Positions 10,870-23,159 of a stretch of 64,000 nt of DNA are shown in pieces; the first letter of the stretch is position 1; every line of letters begins with the position of its first letter. Source of the stretch: Prorocentrum cordatum (Eukaryota; Sar; Dinophyceae; Prorocentrales; Prorocentraceae). The translations under genes were made by a program, and so were the position numbers. Under the pieces are notes generated by a model, which had not been told where the DNA came from, ran no database searches, and worked only from the letters and a program-made list of their open reading frames with translations. The stretch covers positions 84,569 to 148,568 of the forward strand of contig CAUYUJ010018719.1 in NCBI GenBank assembly GCA_963575745.1, written 5' to 3'.

Positions 10870-11310
10870 TGTTGTTGCCAAGTGCCATGTGGTACCCGCT
10901 GTCACGGGCTGAAGAGATTTTGCAGACCAAGTTGCGGGTGGGTGGGTGGGATGTTCGCGCGAGCAGTGGAGTGGGCAACTCACCGCGAACAAAAATTTAT
11001 TTCTCAGCCTTAGACCTCAAACAACAGAACCCACCAACACTTGTGTAAACTTGTTTTCCGAAGTCATCTTTCAAAGGTATTGCCGTGTGCCCTTTAGCTG
11101 CTTGCAGAAACGAAACAGGTTGTCTCAATTCACGAGAGTGCTTTACAGCATAACTTAAACATGGCATCTCCTGAAAACATGTTTCCTTAGGTTGGTTTCT
11201 GGAAGTATATTGCTACTGGCAGTGGAGCTATGGCCCTAAGTTTTATTTAACCACCAAGCGAAGAACGAGTAAATGCTTGGCTCTCGAATCAGGTTTCGCA
11301 GACGAGCCGA
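10870..11310. other. Unassigned segment
   Basis: This is non-repetitive sequence of ordinary composition. I see no frame or motif I can support. Confidence 0.4.
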
Positions 11311-11315
11311 AGTTC

Positions 11316-11960
11316 TCACAACCTTCTTACAAGCGAGCCCAAGTCGTCAGGCAGTTCGTTGTGGTTGGGCCGACTAGCTAATTCCACCCTGTGCCAGAAT
11401 CCCTCTAAGCTCATCTTGCCGAAGAGAGCTACGAGGGACAGCCCTCGCAGCTTTCCAAGGAGATATCCAGGAAACTTGGGTCTTCGTGGAGCTATCCGGG
11501 AATGTCTTTGGGAGACGCGTACAAGAACAGTGGGAAGTGTGCCCAGGGAGCTGACAAGCTTGATGTGAGACGCATGCGAGGGCGCGGGGAAGCATTTGTT
11601 GGGTCCAAAGCCTGGATACTTGTAGCGTGCAAAGTCAGAATTGCGACGCAGTTCAAAGCGCGGGATATGCCTGTAGGAGATGCTTGCTGGGGGGCTTGCA
11701 GGCTTGGGAAAGAGAGCTTCGCTGGAGCTCCCAAGTAGGTTCGCAGGTGCCTTGGAGTGGCTTAACACGGGTGGCCAGGCAGCTCTTTCCGGCGCCGGTC
11801 CAGACACCTCGCAGCATGTTGCTTGACGCTGCACCGTGTTCTGGCAAGCGAGTTCCAACTCCTTCCCAACGCGCGTGTCGGAAGCCTTTCTGCAGCTCCT
11901 TCGAAGCTCTTCGAAGCTTCTGCGAAGCTCCGTTCTCCAGCTTGCAAGCTCTCCAGGCAT
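11316..11960 (-). CDS. Uncertain 214-codon frame
   Basis: An ATG at 11,960 opens 214 codons on the minus strand with a mixed composition and no low-complexity runs. Two facts count against a gene. The last 60 or so codons lie in a reverse copy of the dispersed GAGCTAGAGG-type block (11,365-11,430), and the first half overlaps one arm of an imperfect inverted repeat (11,630-12,050). I recognise no domain. It is most likely a chance frame in repeat DNA. Confidence 0.18.
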   Translation of the reverse strand: MPGELASWRTELRRSFEELRRSCRKASDTRVGKELELACQNTVQRQATCCEVSGPAPERAAWPPVLSHSKAPANLLGSSSEALFPKPASPPASISYRHIPRFELRRNSDFARYKYPGFGPNKCFPAPSHASHIKLVSSLGTLPTVLVRVSQRHSRIAPRRPKFPGYLLGKLRGLSLVALFGKMSLEGFWHRVELASRPNHNELPDDLGSLVRRL

Positions 11961-12050
11961 AGATGCTGGCGTCCTTGCCAGCGTCTCCCGTAATAATTTC
12001 GTGCGCTTTGGACCGCGTCGCTATCCCGATTTTGGATGCCACGAGCGGAT
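11630..12050. repeat. Imperfect inverted repeat, arms of about 110-140 bp
   Basis: Forward, 11,635-11,735 carries GCGACGCAGTTCAAAGCGC, GGAGATGCTTGCTGG, GCTTGCAGGCTTGG and AGAGCTTCGCTGGAGCT. Reverse-complemented, 11,905-12,050 carries GCGACGCGGTCCAAAGCGC, GGAGACGCTGGCAAGG, GCTTGCAAGCTGG and GGAGCTTCGCAGAAGCT. The arms are about 170 bases apart. Confidence 0.65.
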
Positions 12051-12364
12051 TGCGTCGCTAACTGGATCTTGGACAGGAGTACGCAAGTGTCCCACAGTGC
12101 GGAAGGTTGGTTTCCCGTAGCTCGAATTCAGAATTTCGGAAATTTAAGGGGGAGAAGGCGCTTGGGGGTTGGATTTGCGGGAAGCCTGGAATCACAAAAG
12201 AAAGGTTTCTATGTTGGGGAGACCAGGTTTTCCATATTTCGAACGCTGGGACTCCTGGAGCCATAAGACGTAATTTTACGATAACTACCCTCCCATGGGG
12301 TCCGTTGGCAGTGGTCGGGCCATGGGTTTCCGATACTTCCAGATCCTGGGAAATCCATGGCCGG

Positions 12365-13515
12365 ACGACTGGGGCTTTCGGTGGAGCTCCCGATGGGGCC
12401 GCGAAGCTGTGATGGGTGTCGCAGGACGCAGGTGATCACCGCCGCAGAACTCTTCCGTGGAGCTCTCCATGGGGCCGCAAAGCGCTGTGCTGGGTTGCGC
12501 GTGGCGCATGTAATCGCCGCCGCTGGGGTCTTCGGTGGAGTTCCCTGTGGGGCCACAAAATGTTGTGCTTGGTGGAGCGCTGTGCTGGGTGGCTGGGGCG
12601 CATGTGAGCACAGCCACAGGCGCCTTCGGTGCAGCTGCGTGGGGCCCCGAGACGCTGTGTTTGGTGGCGCGGGACGCATGTGATCACATTTACTGGGGTC
12701 TTCGGTGGAGCTCCCTACGGGGCTGCGAAGCGCCGTGCTGGGCGGCGCGGGGCGTATGTGATCGCCGCTGCTGGCTTTCGGTGGAGCTCCCGATGAGGTC
12801 GCGAATCGTTGCGCTGGGTGGCGAGTGGCGCATGTGATCACCGCCGCTGGGTTTCGGTGCAGCCTCCCATGGGGTCGCGGAGCGCTGTGCTGGGCGTCGC
12901 GTGGCCATGTAATCACAGTCACTGGGTCCTTCGGTGGAGCTCCCCATGGGGCCGCGACGAGCTGTGCTGGGTGGCGCGGGACGCATGTGATCACAGCCGC
13001 TGCGGTCTTCGGGGGAGCTCCCCGCGGGGTCGCGGCGCGCTTTGCTGGGTGTCGCGGGAGGCATGTGATCACAGCCGCTGGGACCTTCGGTGGATCCCCC
13101 CATGCGGTCGCGCAGCGCTGTGCTGGGTGGCGCTGGGCGCATGTGATCACAGCCGGTGCAGTCTTCGGTGGAGCTCCCTATGGGGCCACGACGCGCTTTG
13201 CTGGGTGTCGCCGGGCGGATGTGATCACCGCCGCTGGGATCTTCGGCGGAGCTCCCCATGCGGCCGCGAAGCGCTGTGCTGGGTTGCGCTGGGCGCGTGC
13301 GATTGCCCCCGCCGGGGCCTTCAGTAGAGCTCGCCATGGGGCCGAGAAATTTTGTGCTTGGTAGCGCGGGGCGCATACGTTCGCAGCCACTGGGGCCTTC
13401 GGTGGAGCTTTCTATGGGGCCGCGAAGCGTTGTGCTGGGAGGCGCGGGGCGCATGTGACCGCCGCAGCAGGGGTCTTCGGTGGAGCTCCCTATGGGGCCG
13501 CGAAGCACTGGGCTG
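12365..13515 (+). repeat. 78-bp tandem array, about 15 units
   Basis: The phrase TTCGGTGGAGCTCC, or a close variant, recurs near 12,378, 12,454, 12,529, 12,627, 12,701, 12,778, 12,854, 12,930, 13,007, 13,086, 13,164, 13,241, 13,319, 13,398 and 13,474. Each is followed by ATGGGGCCGCGAAGCGCTG and GCGCATGTGATCAC. Most intervals are 75-79. Seventy-eight is 26 codons, so long frames of up to 272 codons stay open on both strands. I read these as repeat translation. Confidence 0.92.
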
Positions 13516-13619
13516 AGGCGAGGAGTAAAAGGAGGAACGCGGGGCGCAGCCCCTTCAAAACGAGGACAACGCGCGCGCCGCTATGTGGTCTGTCGACGCC
13601 AACGGGCAGCTCCCCACGA

Positions 13620-13832
13620 ATGTCCATGTTAAGGGGATTGCTTGAGCTAGGAGAAGAGGATGAGGATACAGTCTATGTGATAGGTTATCTGGATCATCTC
13701 ACAACAGACAGAACTACTGAAACCACCTACGCCCAAATGGCTTGTGGCATTTGTCTGTTTTCCTGGCTATTCCGAATTCTCTGCGCACGCAATGACGAAG
13801 CTGTTCATGGTGACAGTGTATCGTTGCTGTAG
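13620..13832 (+). CDS. Short hypothetical frame, possible 3' exon
   Basis: An ATG at 13,620, with a second at 13,626, opens 70 codons ending at a TAG at 13,830-13,832. The peptide is acidic near its start (LELGEEDEDTVYV) and has a hydrophobic, Cys-containing stretch (CGICLFSWLFRILC) that could be one membrane segment. Its composition differs from the adjoining 78-bp array. No family is recognised and no splice evidence decides whether it is a gene end or a relic. Confidence 0.3.
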   Translation: MSMLRGLLELGEEDEDTVYVIGYLDHLTTDRTTETTYAQMACGICLFSWLFRILCARNDEAVHGDSVSLL

Positions 13833-13839
13833 CTGCCGT

Positions 13840-14210
13840 GTTGGGCGATGACTTGTGGTTTCAACTTCGTGTCGACGCTCCATAGATGCATCTCAGTATT
13901 GCTCGTGACAAGCTCATTACATTATCGTCGTGCGTAAAAAGGCAACGCCATACATCGGTAATCAGGTTCACGGTGCACCCCCGGCTGGCATCCAGTCAGC
14001 GATTCTGATTATTCGCTACAGGCTCATAGTGTTACCACGGGAAGCCCGCCAGCTGCGTGGAGGCCCTTGCGCTCCCACGGCGCTGGTCAGGGAACGCCGG
14101 GGCGCTTTGCTGGAACTCGCAACGGTTCCCGCATTGCGTGTCTTGGCCGTTCAGAATGTGGGCGCTGGGAATTCCCAGGTAGCACTGATGTTTGAAAACC
14201 TGTCTTGGGT
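13840..14210. other. Unassigned segment
   Basis: This is unique sequence of moderate GC. I see no supported frame, RNA gene or repeat. Confidence 0.4.
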
Positions 14211-14214
14211 TCTT

Positions 14215-14520
14215 GTAAGGCCCTTTCGGGGGCCTCTTGAGTTTTTGGGTCGGTTCGGGCGTCGGTTCGGCCTTCTCGGGGCCGTCTTCGGCCTCTTTCG
14301 GCGGTCTGGGGCATGTTTTGGGGCGGTTTTTGGGGCTTTTGGGGCGTTTCAGGGCTCTGTTAAACTGTCTAGGGCCCCTCCCAGGCCGTCTTGGAATCTC
14401 TTGAATCTGTCCTGGGCCGTCTTGGCGGCTTTCGGAGGCCCTCGGTTGGGTTTTTGGGTTTCTTGGACCGTCTTGGAACGCCGGCCAGCGTGGGAAAACC
14501 CCTAGGACGCGTTGGGTCGC
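14215..14520 (+). repeat. G-rich 11-12-bp minisatellite, block 1
   Basis: This is a loose tandem of units such as GGGGCCGTCTTCGG, GGCCTCTTTCGG and GGGCCGTCTTGG. It belongs to the same family as blocks near 24.9, 26.4, 30.2, 38.5, 42.4 and 48.9 kb. Confidence 0.7.
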
Positions 14521-14870
14521 CCAGGACGACTTGTGAAGGAGGGCCAGAGCACGCGAACATATCATAATAGTATATGGAGGCCCTTAAAATCAAATCACAG
14601 AACTCATGCCAGGGAACATTTGACATGATACCATGCCCCGACATGCCAGGCACGGTTGCGGAAAGTATTTTCCGTGCGTGTTTTGCGGTGGTTGGATTGG
14701 GGGTGGTGGTAGGAATAGGTGGATGAAATGCAGGTAATTGTGGGGTGGTGGTGGTGGTTGAAGTGGTGCCAGGAGGACGATCAGAAAGGGTAGCCGTGAG
14801 GTGTGTAGGATGATGAGGAAAAGCGAATGCTCCAGCCAAGCAGCGTGAGTTCGCCCATCCCGAATGACAG
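14520..14870. other. Unassigned segment
   Basis: This segment contains a GGTGGTGGTGGTTG stretch near 14,740. Nothing else is supported. Confidence 0.4.
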
Positions 14871-16301
14871 GATAAGGAGGAGGAAGAGGAAGATGAGGAG
14901 GATGAGGGTGACGAGAAGGAATACTACGATGATGATGGTGAGGATGATGATGCTGCTGATTCTGATGGTGGTGGTGTTGGTGATGATGACTATGCAGATG
15001 CTGCTGCTGATGCTGATGCGGATGATGGTGATGATGGTGATGCCGACGACTGACGATGACGCTGCTGAGGATCCTGTCGGTGCTGATGATTTTGAGGATG
15101 CTTGAGATGATACTTATGCTGATGATGCGGAGGTCGATGTTGCTGCAGATGATGACGATGCTGTTGGTTGTGATGATAATGATGTGGATGGTGGTGATGG
15201 TGATGATGCTGATGCTGATGCTGATGCTGAGGGTGACGACGACGATTGTGATGCTTATCATTTTGATGATGATGGGATGATGATGATAACGACGATGGTG
15301 GCGATGCCGTCGATAATTATGATGCTCATGATGGTAATGATGATATGCTGATGATGATGATTGTTATATATATGATCATGCTGATGCTGATGATGTTGAT
15401 GATTATCATGATGATGCTGATGCGAATTCTGATGCTGATGCCGATGATGATGATGCTGATGATGATATTGCTGCTGCTGATGGTGATGCAGATGCTGATA
15501 ACGATGAGGATTCTGCTGATGATGATGCTGATGATGATGATGATGATGATGATGTTGATGCCGATGATGATGACGATGATGATGATGATGCTTATGATGC
15601 TGATGATGATTACGCGCAATCTTATGATGGAAACGATACTGATGGCGATTATGCTGATAATGGCGATGCTGATGCCGACGATGATGATGTTGATGATGGT
15701 GCTGCCGATGATGATGATGATGGTGATGCTGATGATGCTGCTGATGATGATGGTGCTGATGCTGATGCTGGTGATGATGCTGCACCTGATGCTGCTGATG
15801 CTGATGCTGATGCCGATGATGAGGGTGATGATGATGATGCTGTTGCTGGTGCTAATGATGATGCTGCTGGTGTTTATGGTGTTGATGATGATGTTGATGA
15901 TGATGATGATGATGATGATTATGATTATGATGATGTTGATGATGATGCTGACGATGCTGATGCTGCTGATGCTGATGATGATGGTGATGCTAATGATGAT
16001 GAGTTCGATGATGGTGATGATGTCGATGACGATTCTTCTGTTGCTGATGATAATGCTGCTGCTGATGCTGATGCTGACGAGGATGATGCTGCTGCTGATG
16101 ATGACGATGCTGATGTCGTTGCTGATGATGAGGCTGTTGATGATGGTGATGCTGATACTGACACGTATGCTGCTGATGATGAGGATGCTGCTGCTGATGA
16201 TGATGCTGATGATGCTTCTGATGCTGATGATGATCATGATGATGATGATGTTGTTGATGATGATGCTGATGATGATGATGATGCTGATGATGATGATGAT
16301 C

Positions 16302-16370
<69 letters not shown>

Positions 16371-16906
16371 CTTATTATTATTATTATTACTATTATTATT
16401 ATTATTATTACTATTATTATTATGATGATGGTGATGCTGCTTTTTGGTGATGCTGGTGATGATGATGATGATGCTGATGTTGATGCTGATGCTGATGCTG
16501 CTGTTGCTGATGATGACGATGCTGATGATGCTGACGATGCTGATGATGAGGAGGAGGATGAGGAGAAAGGCGAAGAGGTGGACTAGGAGGACGAGGAGGA
16601 GGAGGGGGAGGCGGAAAAGGATGAGAAGGAGCAGGACGCGGAGGAGGAGGAGGAGGAGGAGGAGGAGGAGGAGGAGGAGGAGGAGGAGGGAGGAGGAGGA
16701 GGAGGAGGGAGGAGGAGGGAGGAGGAGGAGGAAGCATATGAGGAGGAGGAGGAGGAAGAGGAGGAGGAGGAGGAGGAGGAGGAGGATGAGGCAGAGGAGG
16801 ATGAGAAGGAGGATGAGGTGGAGGAGTAGCGAGAGGAGGATGAGAAGGAGGAGGGGGAGGAGGAGGAGGAGGAGGAGGAGGAGGAAGACGACAGGGAGGA
16901 GGAGGG

Positions 16907-16944
<38 letters not shown>

Positions 16945-18278
16945 CTGATGCTGCTGATGAGGAGCATGATGGTGATGATGATGATGCTGCTGATGATGAT
17001 CATGCTGCTGATCATGATGCTGATGACGATGATGACGGTGATGATGGTGAGGCTGATGATGATGATCCTGATGCTGATACAGAAAAAGAATCTGTTGATC
17101 ACGATGATGATGGTACTGATGACGTTGCCGATGACGATGTCGATGCTGATGATGCTGATGAGGATAGTGACGACGATCATGATGATGCTGACGATGATGC
17201 ACCTGATGATGACGGTGCTGATACTGATGATGATACTGCTGATGCTGCTGCTGATGATGATGATGACGCGGATGCTGATGGTGATGCTGATACTGATGAT
17301 GATGATGATGATGCTGATGCTGCTGATGAGGATGATGACGATGCTGATGCTGATGATGATTATGATGATGTTGATTATGATGCTGAACATGCTGATAATA
17401 ATGATGATGATGATGATTATGATGATGCTGATGCTGATGATGCTCATGCGGATGATGATCACGATGTTAATGCTGATGCTGCTGCTGATGATGATGCTAC
17501 TGGTGATGACGATGAGGACGATGACACTGATGATGCTGATGATGTTGATGCTGATGATGATAGTGACGACGACGATGATGATGATGAGGATGATAGCGAT
17601 GCTTCTGATGCTGATGATGCGGATGCGGACGATGATGGTGATGCTGATGATGATGATAATGATGCTGATGTTGATGCTCATGATCATGGTCATGTTGATT
17701 ATGATGCTGATGATGACGCTGATGACGATGCTGATGATGATGGCGATGCTGGTGGTGATGACGATGCTGCTGCTGATGATGATGATGATGAACTTGATGC
17801 TGTCGATGATGCTGCTGATGATGATGCTGATGGTGATGATGATGCTGATGATGATTATGATGATCATGATGATGATGATGCTGATGATGATGCTGACGAT
17901 GATTCTGATGATGCTGATGATGATGATGATGATGATGATCATGATGATGATGATGATGATGATGATGTGGATGAAGAGGAGGCGGAGGAGGAGGAGGCGA
18001 GGCGGAGGAGTAGGAGGATGAGGAGGATAATGAGACGGAGGAAGACTAAGAAGAAGAAGCGGATGAGGAAGAAGATGATGATGACGACGATGATGATGAT
18101 GGTGATGATGACGATGATGATGATGATGCTGCTGATGCTGATGATGATGATGATGGTCATGATGCTGATGATGCTGATGCTGATGCTGATGATGATGATG
18201 CTGATGATGATGCTGATGCTGATGCTGATGCTGATGCCGATGATGATGCTGATGATGATGATGATGATGATGCTGATG

Positions 18279-18328
<50 letters not shown>

Positions 18329-18465
18329 CTGATGATGATGATCATGATGCTGCTGATGCTGATGATGATGATGATGATGATGATGCTGATGATGATGCTG
18401 ATGATGCTGATGATGATGATGATGATGATGATGATGCTGATGATGATGATGATGATGAGGAGGAG
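14870..18465 (+). repeat. (GAT)n-dominated triplet block with GAG and TTA sub-blocks
   Basis: About 3.6 kb is in triplet phase. GAT and GCT triplets run over 14.9-16.37 kb, TTA over 16,375-16,430, GAG over about 16,545-16,905, GAT again to 17,965, GAG over 17,970-18,070, then GAT to 18,465. Sub-blocks switch abruptly. The long Met-, Asp-, His- or Ile-rich frames are pure repeat translation. Confidence 0.97.
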
Positions 18466-18806
18466 GAGGAGGAGGGAGGAGGGAGGAGGAGGAGGAGGAA
18501 GAGTAGGAGGAGGAGGAGGAGGAGAAGGATGATAACGAGGAGGGGGAGGATGAGGAGGAAGAGGAGGAGGCGGAGGAGGACGACGATGCGGATGCGGAGG
18601 AGGAGTTGAAGGAGGAGTAGGAGGAAGAGGAGGCGGCGGAGGAGGAGGGGGAGGAGGAGGAGGAAACGGAGGAGGGGGCGGAGGAGGAGGAGGAGGAGGA
18701 GGAGGAGGAGGAGGCGGAAGCGGAGGCGGATGCGGAGGAGGAGGAGGAGGAGGAACGGGGGAAGGATGATGAGGAGGAATCGGAGGAGGACGAGGAGGAA
18801 TAATAA
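18465..18806 (+). repeat. (GAG)n block, left flank of a mosaic
   Basis: This is an imperfect GAG array with GCG and GAT interruptions. It leads straight into the A-rich degenerate triplet sequence. Confidence 0.95.
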
Positions 18807-19583
18807 TAGCAAGAACACGAATAATAATACATCACATAAGAATACTACTAATATTCAGTATACGAAAACAATAAGTAGTATTAACACAAGAAGTAGTACG
18901 AACAACAATAACCATAACAATATTAATAATAATACACATATCCATAATACGACGAACACGACGACTACTCATAATGACGGTCATTCGAACACTAGTTCTA
19001 CTGGTAGTACCCACAACATACCATTGATACTACTAATGCTAATAGCGCGGCTGATTAAAACCACTGGTACTACTAATACTACGAAAACGAAGCAGGACAA
19101 CCATACAACGGATACCACTGCTACCACGGCGAATACGAAGGGTGCTAGTAATCATATCACTACAAGTAAACACACGAATCTCGATACAACTAATAACGCG
19201 ACTGATAGTACGATTCGGAAGAACCATGCGACTACACCCAATACAACTACTACTACTAGTAAGAGTAGCAACACGACGAATGTGACGACGGACACCAAGA
19301 CTGTTAATCGTAGAAGTACTAATTTCAACAACACTATTATTTATACGATTGCTAATGATACTAGTATTGCTATCAATACTAACACGAATGCTACTGCTAA
19401 CAGTAACACGGGATTCTGAAAATAATAGTAGTAGAACTAATATTACTAGGAATAACACTGCTAACACTGGTACTACGAATAATTATTAATGTCACTACTA
19501 CCGCTATTCAACATTGTAGTACTGACTATACGAATAAGAATTAAATTATTAAAACGACTAAGCAGAACCATCGTGATACTAAG
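18806..19583 (+). repeat. Degenerate A-rich triplet sequence between (GAG)n blocks
   Basis: The sequence is made largely of AAT, ACT, ACG, AAC, AGT and CAT triplets in constant phase but with no fixed order. One frame stays open to 19,419 and gives an Asn/Thr/Ser-rich run. I interpret it as a mutated triplet array rather than a gene, because the same design appears at 51,859-52,628. Confidence 0.75.
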
Positions 19584-20013
19584 CAGAGGAGGAAGAGGCG
19601 GAGGAGGAGGAGGAGGAAAAGGCGGCGGAAAAGGAGGAGGAAGAGGAGGGAGAGGAGGAATAGGACGAGGAGGAGGAGGATGAGGAGGAGGATGATGATG
19701 ATAAGGAGGAGGAGGAGGAGGAGGACAAGGAGGATGAGGAGGATAATGAGGAGGTGGATGGGGGGGGGGGGAGGAGGAGGAGGAGAGGAGGAGGAGGAGG
19801 AGGAGGAGGAGGAGGAGGAGGAGGAGGAGGAGGGAGGAGGAGGAGGAGGAGGAGGAGGAGGAGGAGGAGAGGGAGGAGGAGGAGGAGGAGGAGGAGGAGG
19901 AGGCGGAGTATGAGGAGGCCGAGGGGGAGGAACATGAGGAGGAGGAAGAAGATGAGGATGAGGAGGAGGAAGAGGAGGAGAGTGAGGCGGAGGAGGAGGA
20001 GGACGAGGAGGAA
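19584..20013 (+). repeat. (GAG)n block, right flank of the mosaic
   Basis: This GAG array contains short poly-G and GGA runs and ends near GAGGAAGGAACG. Confidence 0.95.
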
Positions 20014-20014
20014 G

Positions 20015-20660
20015 GAACGTGGATTTGGACTATGGGGGGAGCGCAACATCATGTGAAGAGGGGGGAGTAAGAGGGGGAGCAGACTGTGGAGTTTGAGGCG
20101 GAGGGATGGCAAGAGGGGAAGCTGGCGGAGGAGGATGGGGAGGAACATTTGGGGTTGGAGGAGGCGGTACTGCTGGTAATGGGAAAGGTGGTGTGGTTGT
20201 GAGGAGGTGTGCGAGGAACATGCCAATTGTTGGTATCCACTGGGTCGGGTCGCAGGTTTCGCGGCTGGCCGCGTCCTTGGGCCTCGGGCGTATGTTGTCG
20301 CGCTTGCGTTGCTGGGCAGTGCGCTAGTGCACCAGAGGCGCAACACTTCCGCCTGGCGGTTCTCTTCATTCGCACGGTAGCTCATGCCAGTTCACGCGGA
20401 GATTCGTAGTCGCTTCTTCCTCCTCCTGCTGCCCCCTAACATTATTTGTTGGTCGCGACGAATTTGGGCGAGACGCGGTGGTCGGCTAAGAAGGGAAAGT
20501 CTACCGAGCGAATGCATTGCACTTGGGCAGCGGGAGGGCAGAGGAAGAGCGGCCGCGGGGGCAGGAAAAAGGTGAGCCCCAGTCAGATGAGAGTCGTCTA
20601 CTGGGCGGTGCTGGCGGCCCCATGCCCTCGAAGGGAGTCACTCTAAATTGCTGTACCCTC
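20015..20660. other. Unassigned GC-rich segment
   Basis: This is unique sequence between two microsatellites. Short frames exist on both strands, but none has recognisable features. Confidence 0.4.
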
Positions 20661-20665
20661 TCGAA

Positions 20666-21192
20666 ACACACACACACACGCACACGCACACGCAGACGCA
20701 GACGCACACGCACACGCACACGCACACACACACGCACACGCACACGCACCCGCACCCACACCCGCACACGCACACGCACACGCACACGCACACGCTTACA
20801 CACACGCACACGCACGCGCACGCGCACGCGCACACGAACACGCACACGCACACGCACACGCACACGCTTACGCCTACGCGCACGCGCACGCACGCGCACG
20901 CGCACACGCACACGCACACGCACACGCACGCACGCGCACACGCGCACGCGCACGCGCACGCGCACGCGCACGCGCACGCGCACGCGCACGCGCACGCGCA
21001 CGTACACGCACACGCGCACGCGCACGCACACGCACACGAGCACGCGCACGCGCACGCGCACGCGCACGCGCATGCGCACGCGCACGCGCACGCGCACGCG
21101 CACGCACACGCACACGCACACGCACACGCACACCCACACGCACACGCATTCGCGCACGCACACGCACACGCACACGCACACGCACACGCATC
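20666..21192 (+). repeat. (CACACG)n / (CACGCG)n hexanucleotide array
   Basis: More than 520 bases alternate C with A or G (CACACG, CACGCG, CGCACA). This alternating purine-pyrimidine sequence is of the kind known to favour Z-DNA. Frames give Thr-Arg, His-Ala or Val-Cys dipeptide runs. Confidence 0.97.
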
Positions 21193-21404
21193 GTCGGCGG
21201 CGAGGCAGAGGCGCTATGCTTCAACGGGTGGCGATCCGGGGCAACCGAAGTGCGAACTGGCCGGCAGGCAAGAGGGGGGGGAGGATTCGGGCGGCCGCGC
21301 AGAGGACCAGAGGAGAGAAACACCACGCAGACGTGGAAGACTTCCGCAACGCACACACACACACGCACACCAGTACACTGGAGGCCCATGCCAAGAAACG
21401 CCCT

Positions 21405-21560
21405 GCTTGCCTCCAGCGTGCCCTGGGTTTCTCAGGTTTCGATGGTTTTGCGATGCAGAGCGTAACGTTTCCTCACCAAGAATCCACGGACGTCCTGGGG
21501 TCTCGGGGCTGGGTTTCTTGTGGAGGGTCTCTTCTGGACAGGGCTCCTGCTGCACACCAG
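21405..21560. repeat. Dispersed repeat D, copy 1
   Basis: GACGTCCTGGGGTCTC, GGGTTTCTTGTGG and GCAGAGCGTAACGTTTCCTC, preceded by GCCCTGGGTTTCTCAGG, align with 62,838-63,010. In this copy nothing interrupts the GGACGTCCTGGGG core. Confidence 0.7.
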
Positions 21561-21742
21561 AGGCGGTGAGCACAGGCGGAGTACCCGCGGCGTGCGGTGC
21601 AGCGCCTGCACGGCGGCGGGCGTGGCCGCCGCGGGGCGCCCCCAATGGCGGACGCCCCGGGGAGCGGCGCGGAGGCGCCACGGCCACGGGGGGAGGCGTC
21701 TCGTGCCTCCTCGGGCGGCCCGCGCAACGTTCCGCTCGGGGC

Positions 21743-21900
21743 GTCTCCTCCTCCTCCTCCTCCTCCTCCTATTCCTCCGCCCGCTCCTCCTCCTTCTCCT
21801 TCTCCTTCTCCTTCTCCTCCTCCTCCTTCTCCCTTCTCCTCCTCCTCCTCCTTCTCCTTCTCCTCCTCCGTCCCCTCCTCCTCTTCGTCCTTCTTTCCCA
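21743..21900 (+). repeat. (CTC)n array
   Basis: This is an imperfect CTC and TTC triplet run. Confidence 0.95.
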
Positions 21901-22019
21901 TTTCTTTTCCGTATAGATATTTTCTCCTGTCGCACCCCGAGGCCAGCTTTCGGGGCGGGCCGGGCGTTTCGCATGAGACTTTTTTACCATTTAGGATTCT
22001 GAAGCTTATGCATTGGGAA

Positions 22020-22366
22020 CAGTTTCGCAGATGGAGGGCGGTCGTTTCCAAAATGTGACTCTCGCTTTAGCGTGGCGCACATTCATTTTACACATTTGCA
22101 AGGGTTTTACGGATTTAGGGCGGATCGTTTTCACATTGTAGCTCTCGCCTGAGCGCGGCGCACATTCGTTTCAAACAATTGCAAGAGTTTCGTGGGTTGA
22201 GCGCGGGTGGTTTTCAAAATGTAGCTCTCGCTTTAGCGCGGCGCAAATTCATTTCAAAAATTTGCAAGAGTTTCACGGATTGAGGGCGGCTGGTTTTGAA
22301 CATGTGGCTCTCGCTTAAGCGCGGCGCAGATTCGCTTTCAACATTTGCAGGAGTTTCACGGGTTCC
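22020..22366 (+). repeat. 82-83-bp satellite, about four units
   Basis: The phrase TTTGCA(A/G)GAGTTTCACGG, or a variant, recurs near 22,096, 22,178, 22,261 and 22,343, linked by GTTTTCAAAATGTAGCTCTC and GCTTTAGCGCGGCGCA. Related units occur inverted at 40,918-41,095 and probably at 31,850-32,145. Confidence 0.85.
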
Positions 22367-22689
22367 CATCATCAACGTGCCAGAAATGGTGTTTTGAAAG
22401 GATTCAGGATTATGCGGGCGCAACAGTTATGATGATTCGCTGTGTTGACGTCCCAGGAATTATACTCTGGCACGTGTCAGGATTGTCAAGACGCAACAGT
22501 CAGATTGATCCGTGGCCTTGGAATCCCGAGAACAATGTTTTGGGATGCTTCAGGGTCTTCAAACTGTTGTCTTCCAAGGAGGCAATTCCTTGAACGGAAA
22601 TGAACCGTTGTAGGGGCCTATGAAGAGGGAACTTGGAGGGAGGGTTCATTCCAACATCGTTGATGACTCTTGGGTTTACACTGGTCCTC

Positions 22690-23150
22690 TTCCTCCTCCT
22701 CCGCTCCCTCCTCCTGGCCAGCGGCCTCAGATCACCGAGCCTCGATGTTCCCCGGCCCTCCTCGTCTCTCGAGCCCGGTTCCCCGGGATCCTCCTCGACC
22801 GTCGATGCTCCTCGGCGCTCTTCGTTCCTGTTCGATCCTCGAGCCCGCGAAACGCAGTTCTCCCTGCTTCCCCCTCACTCCCCCTTATCCCGTCTCCTTG
22901 TCATTCTCTTCCTTCCCTTCTCATCTTCCTCTTCCTTCCTCCTCCTTATCACGTCCTTGTCCTTGACGTCTTCCTCGCCTCATCCCTCCTTATCCTCCTA
23001 CTTCCATCCCTCTTTGTCCTCGTCCTTCCTCCTCGTCCTTCCTCCTCGTCGTTCTCCACCCTCCCTCCGTCCCTTCCTCCCTCCCTCCCTCCCCTCCCTG
23101 CCTCCTCCCTCCTTCCTCTTCTCCCTCCTCCCCTCCCTCCTGCTCCGTTG
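22690..23150 (+). repeat. C/T-rich low-complexity tract
   Basis: Polypyrimidine sequence with many TCCTC and CCCTCC steps. It merges into (CCCT)n-like sequence near 23,070-23,140. Confidence 0.85.
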
Positions 23151-23159
23151 GCGCATGGC

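Noticed and set aside
15345-18021. Very long frames (over 400-650 codons) of Met/Leu, Ile/Ser or His/Gln runs
   Set aside because: They are direct translations of GAT, GAG and related triplet arrays, present in several frames and on both strands at once.
20648-21187. Thr-His, Arg-Thr or Val-Cys dipeptide proteins
   Set aside because: They are translation of the alternating CACACG/CACGCG array in every frame.
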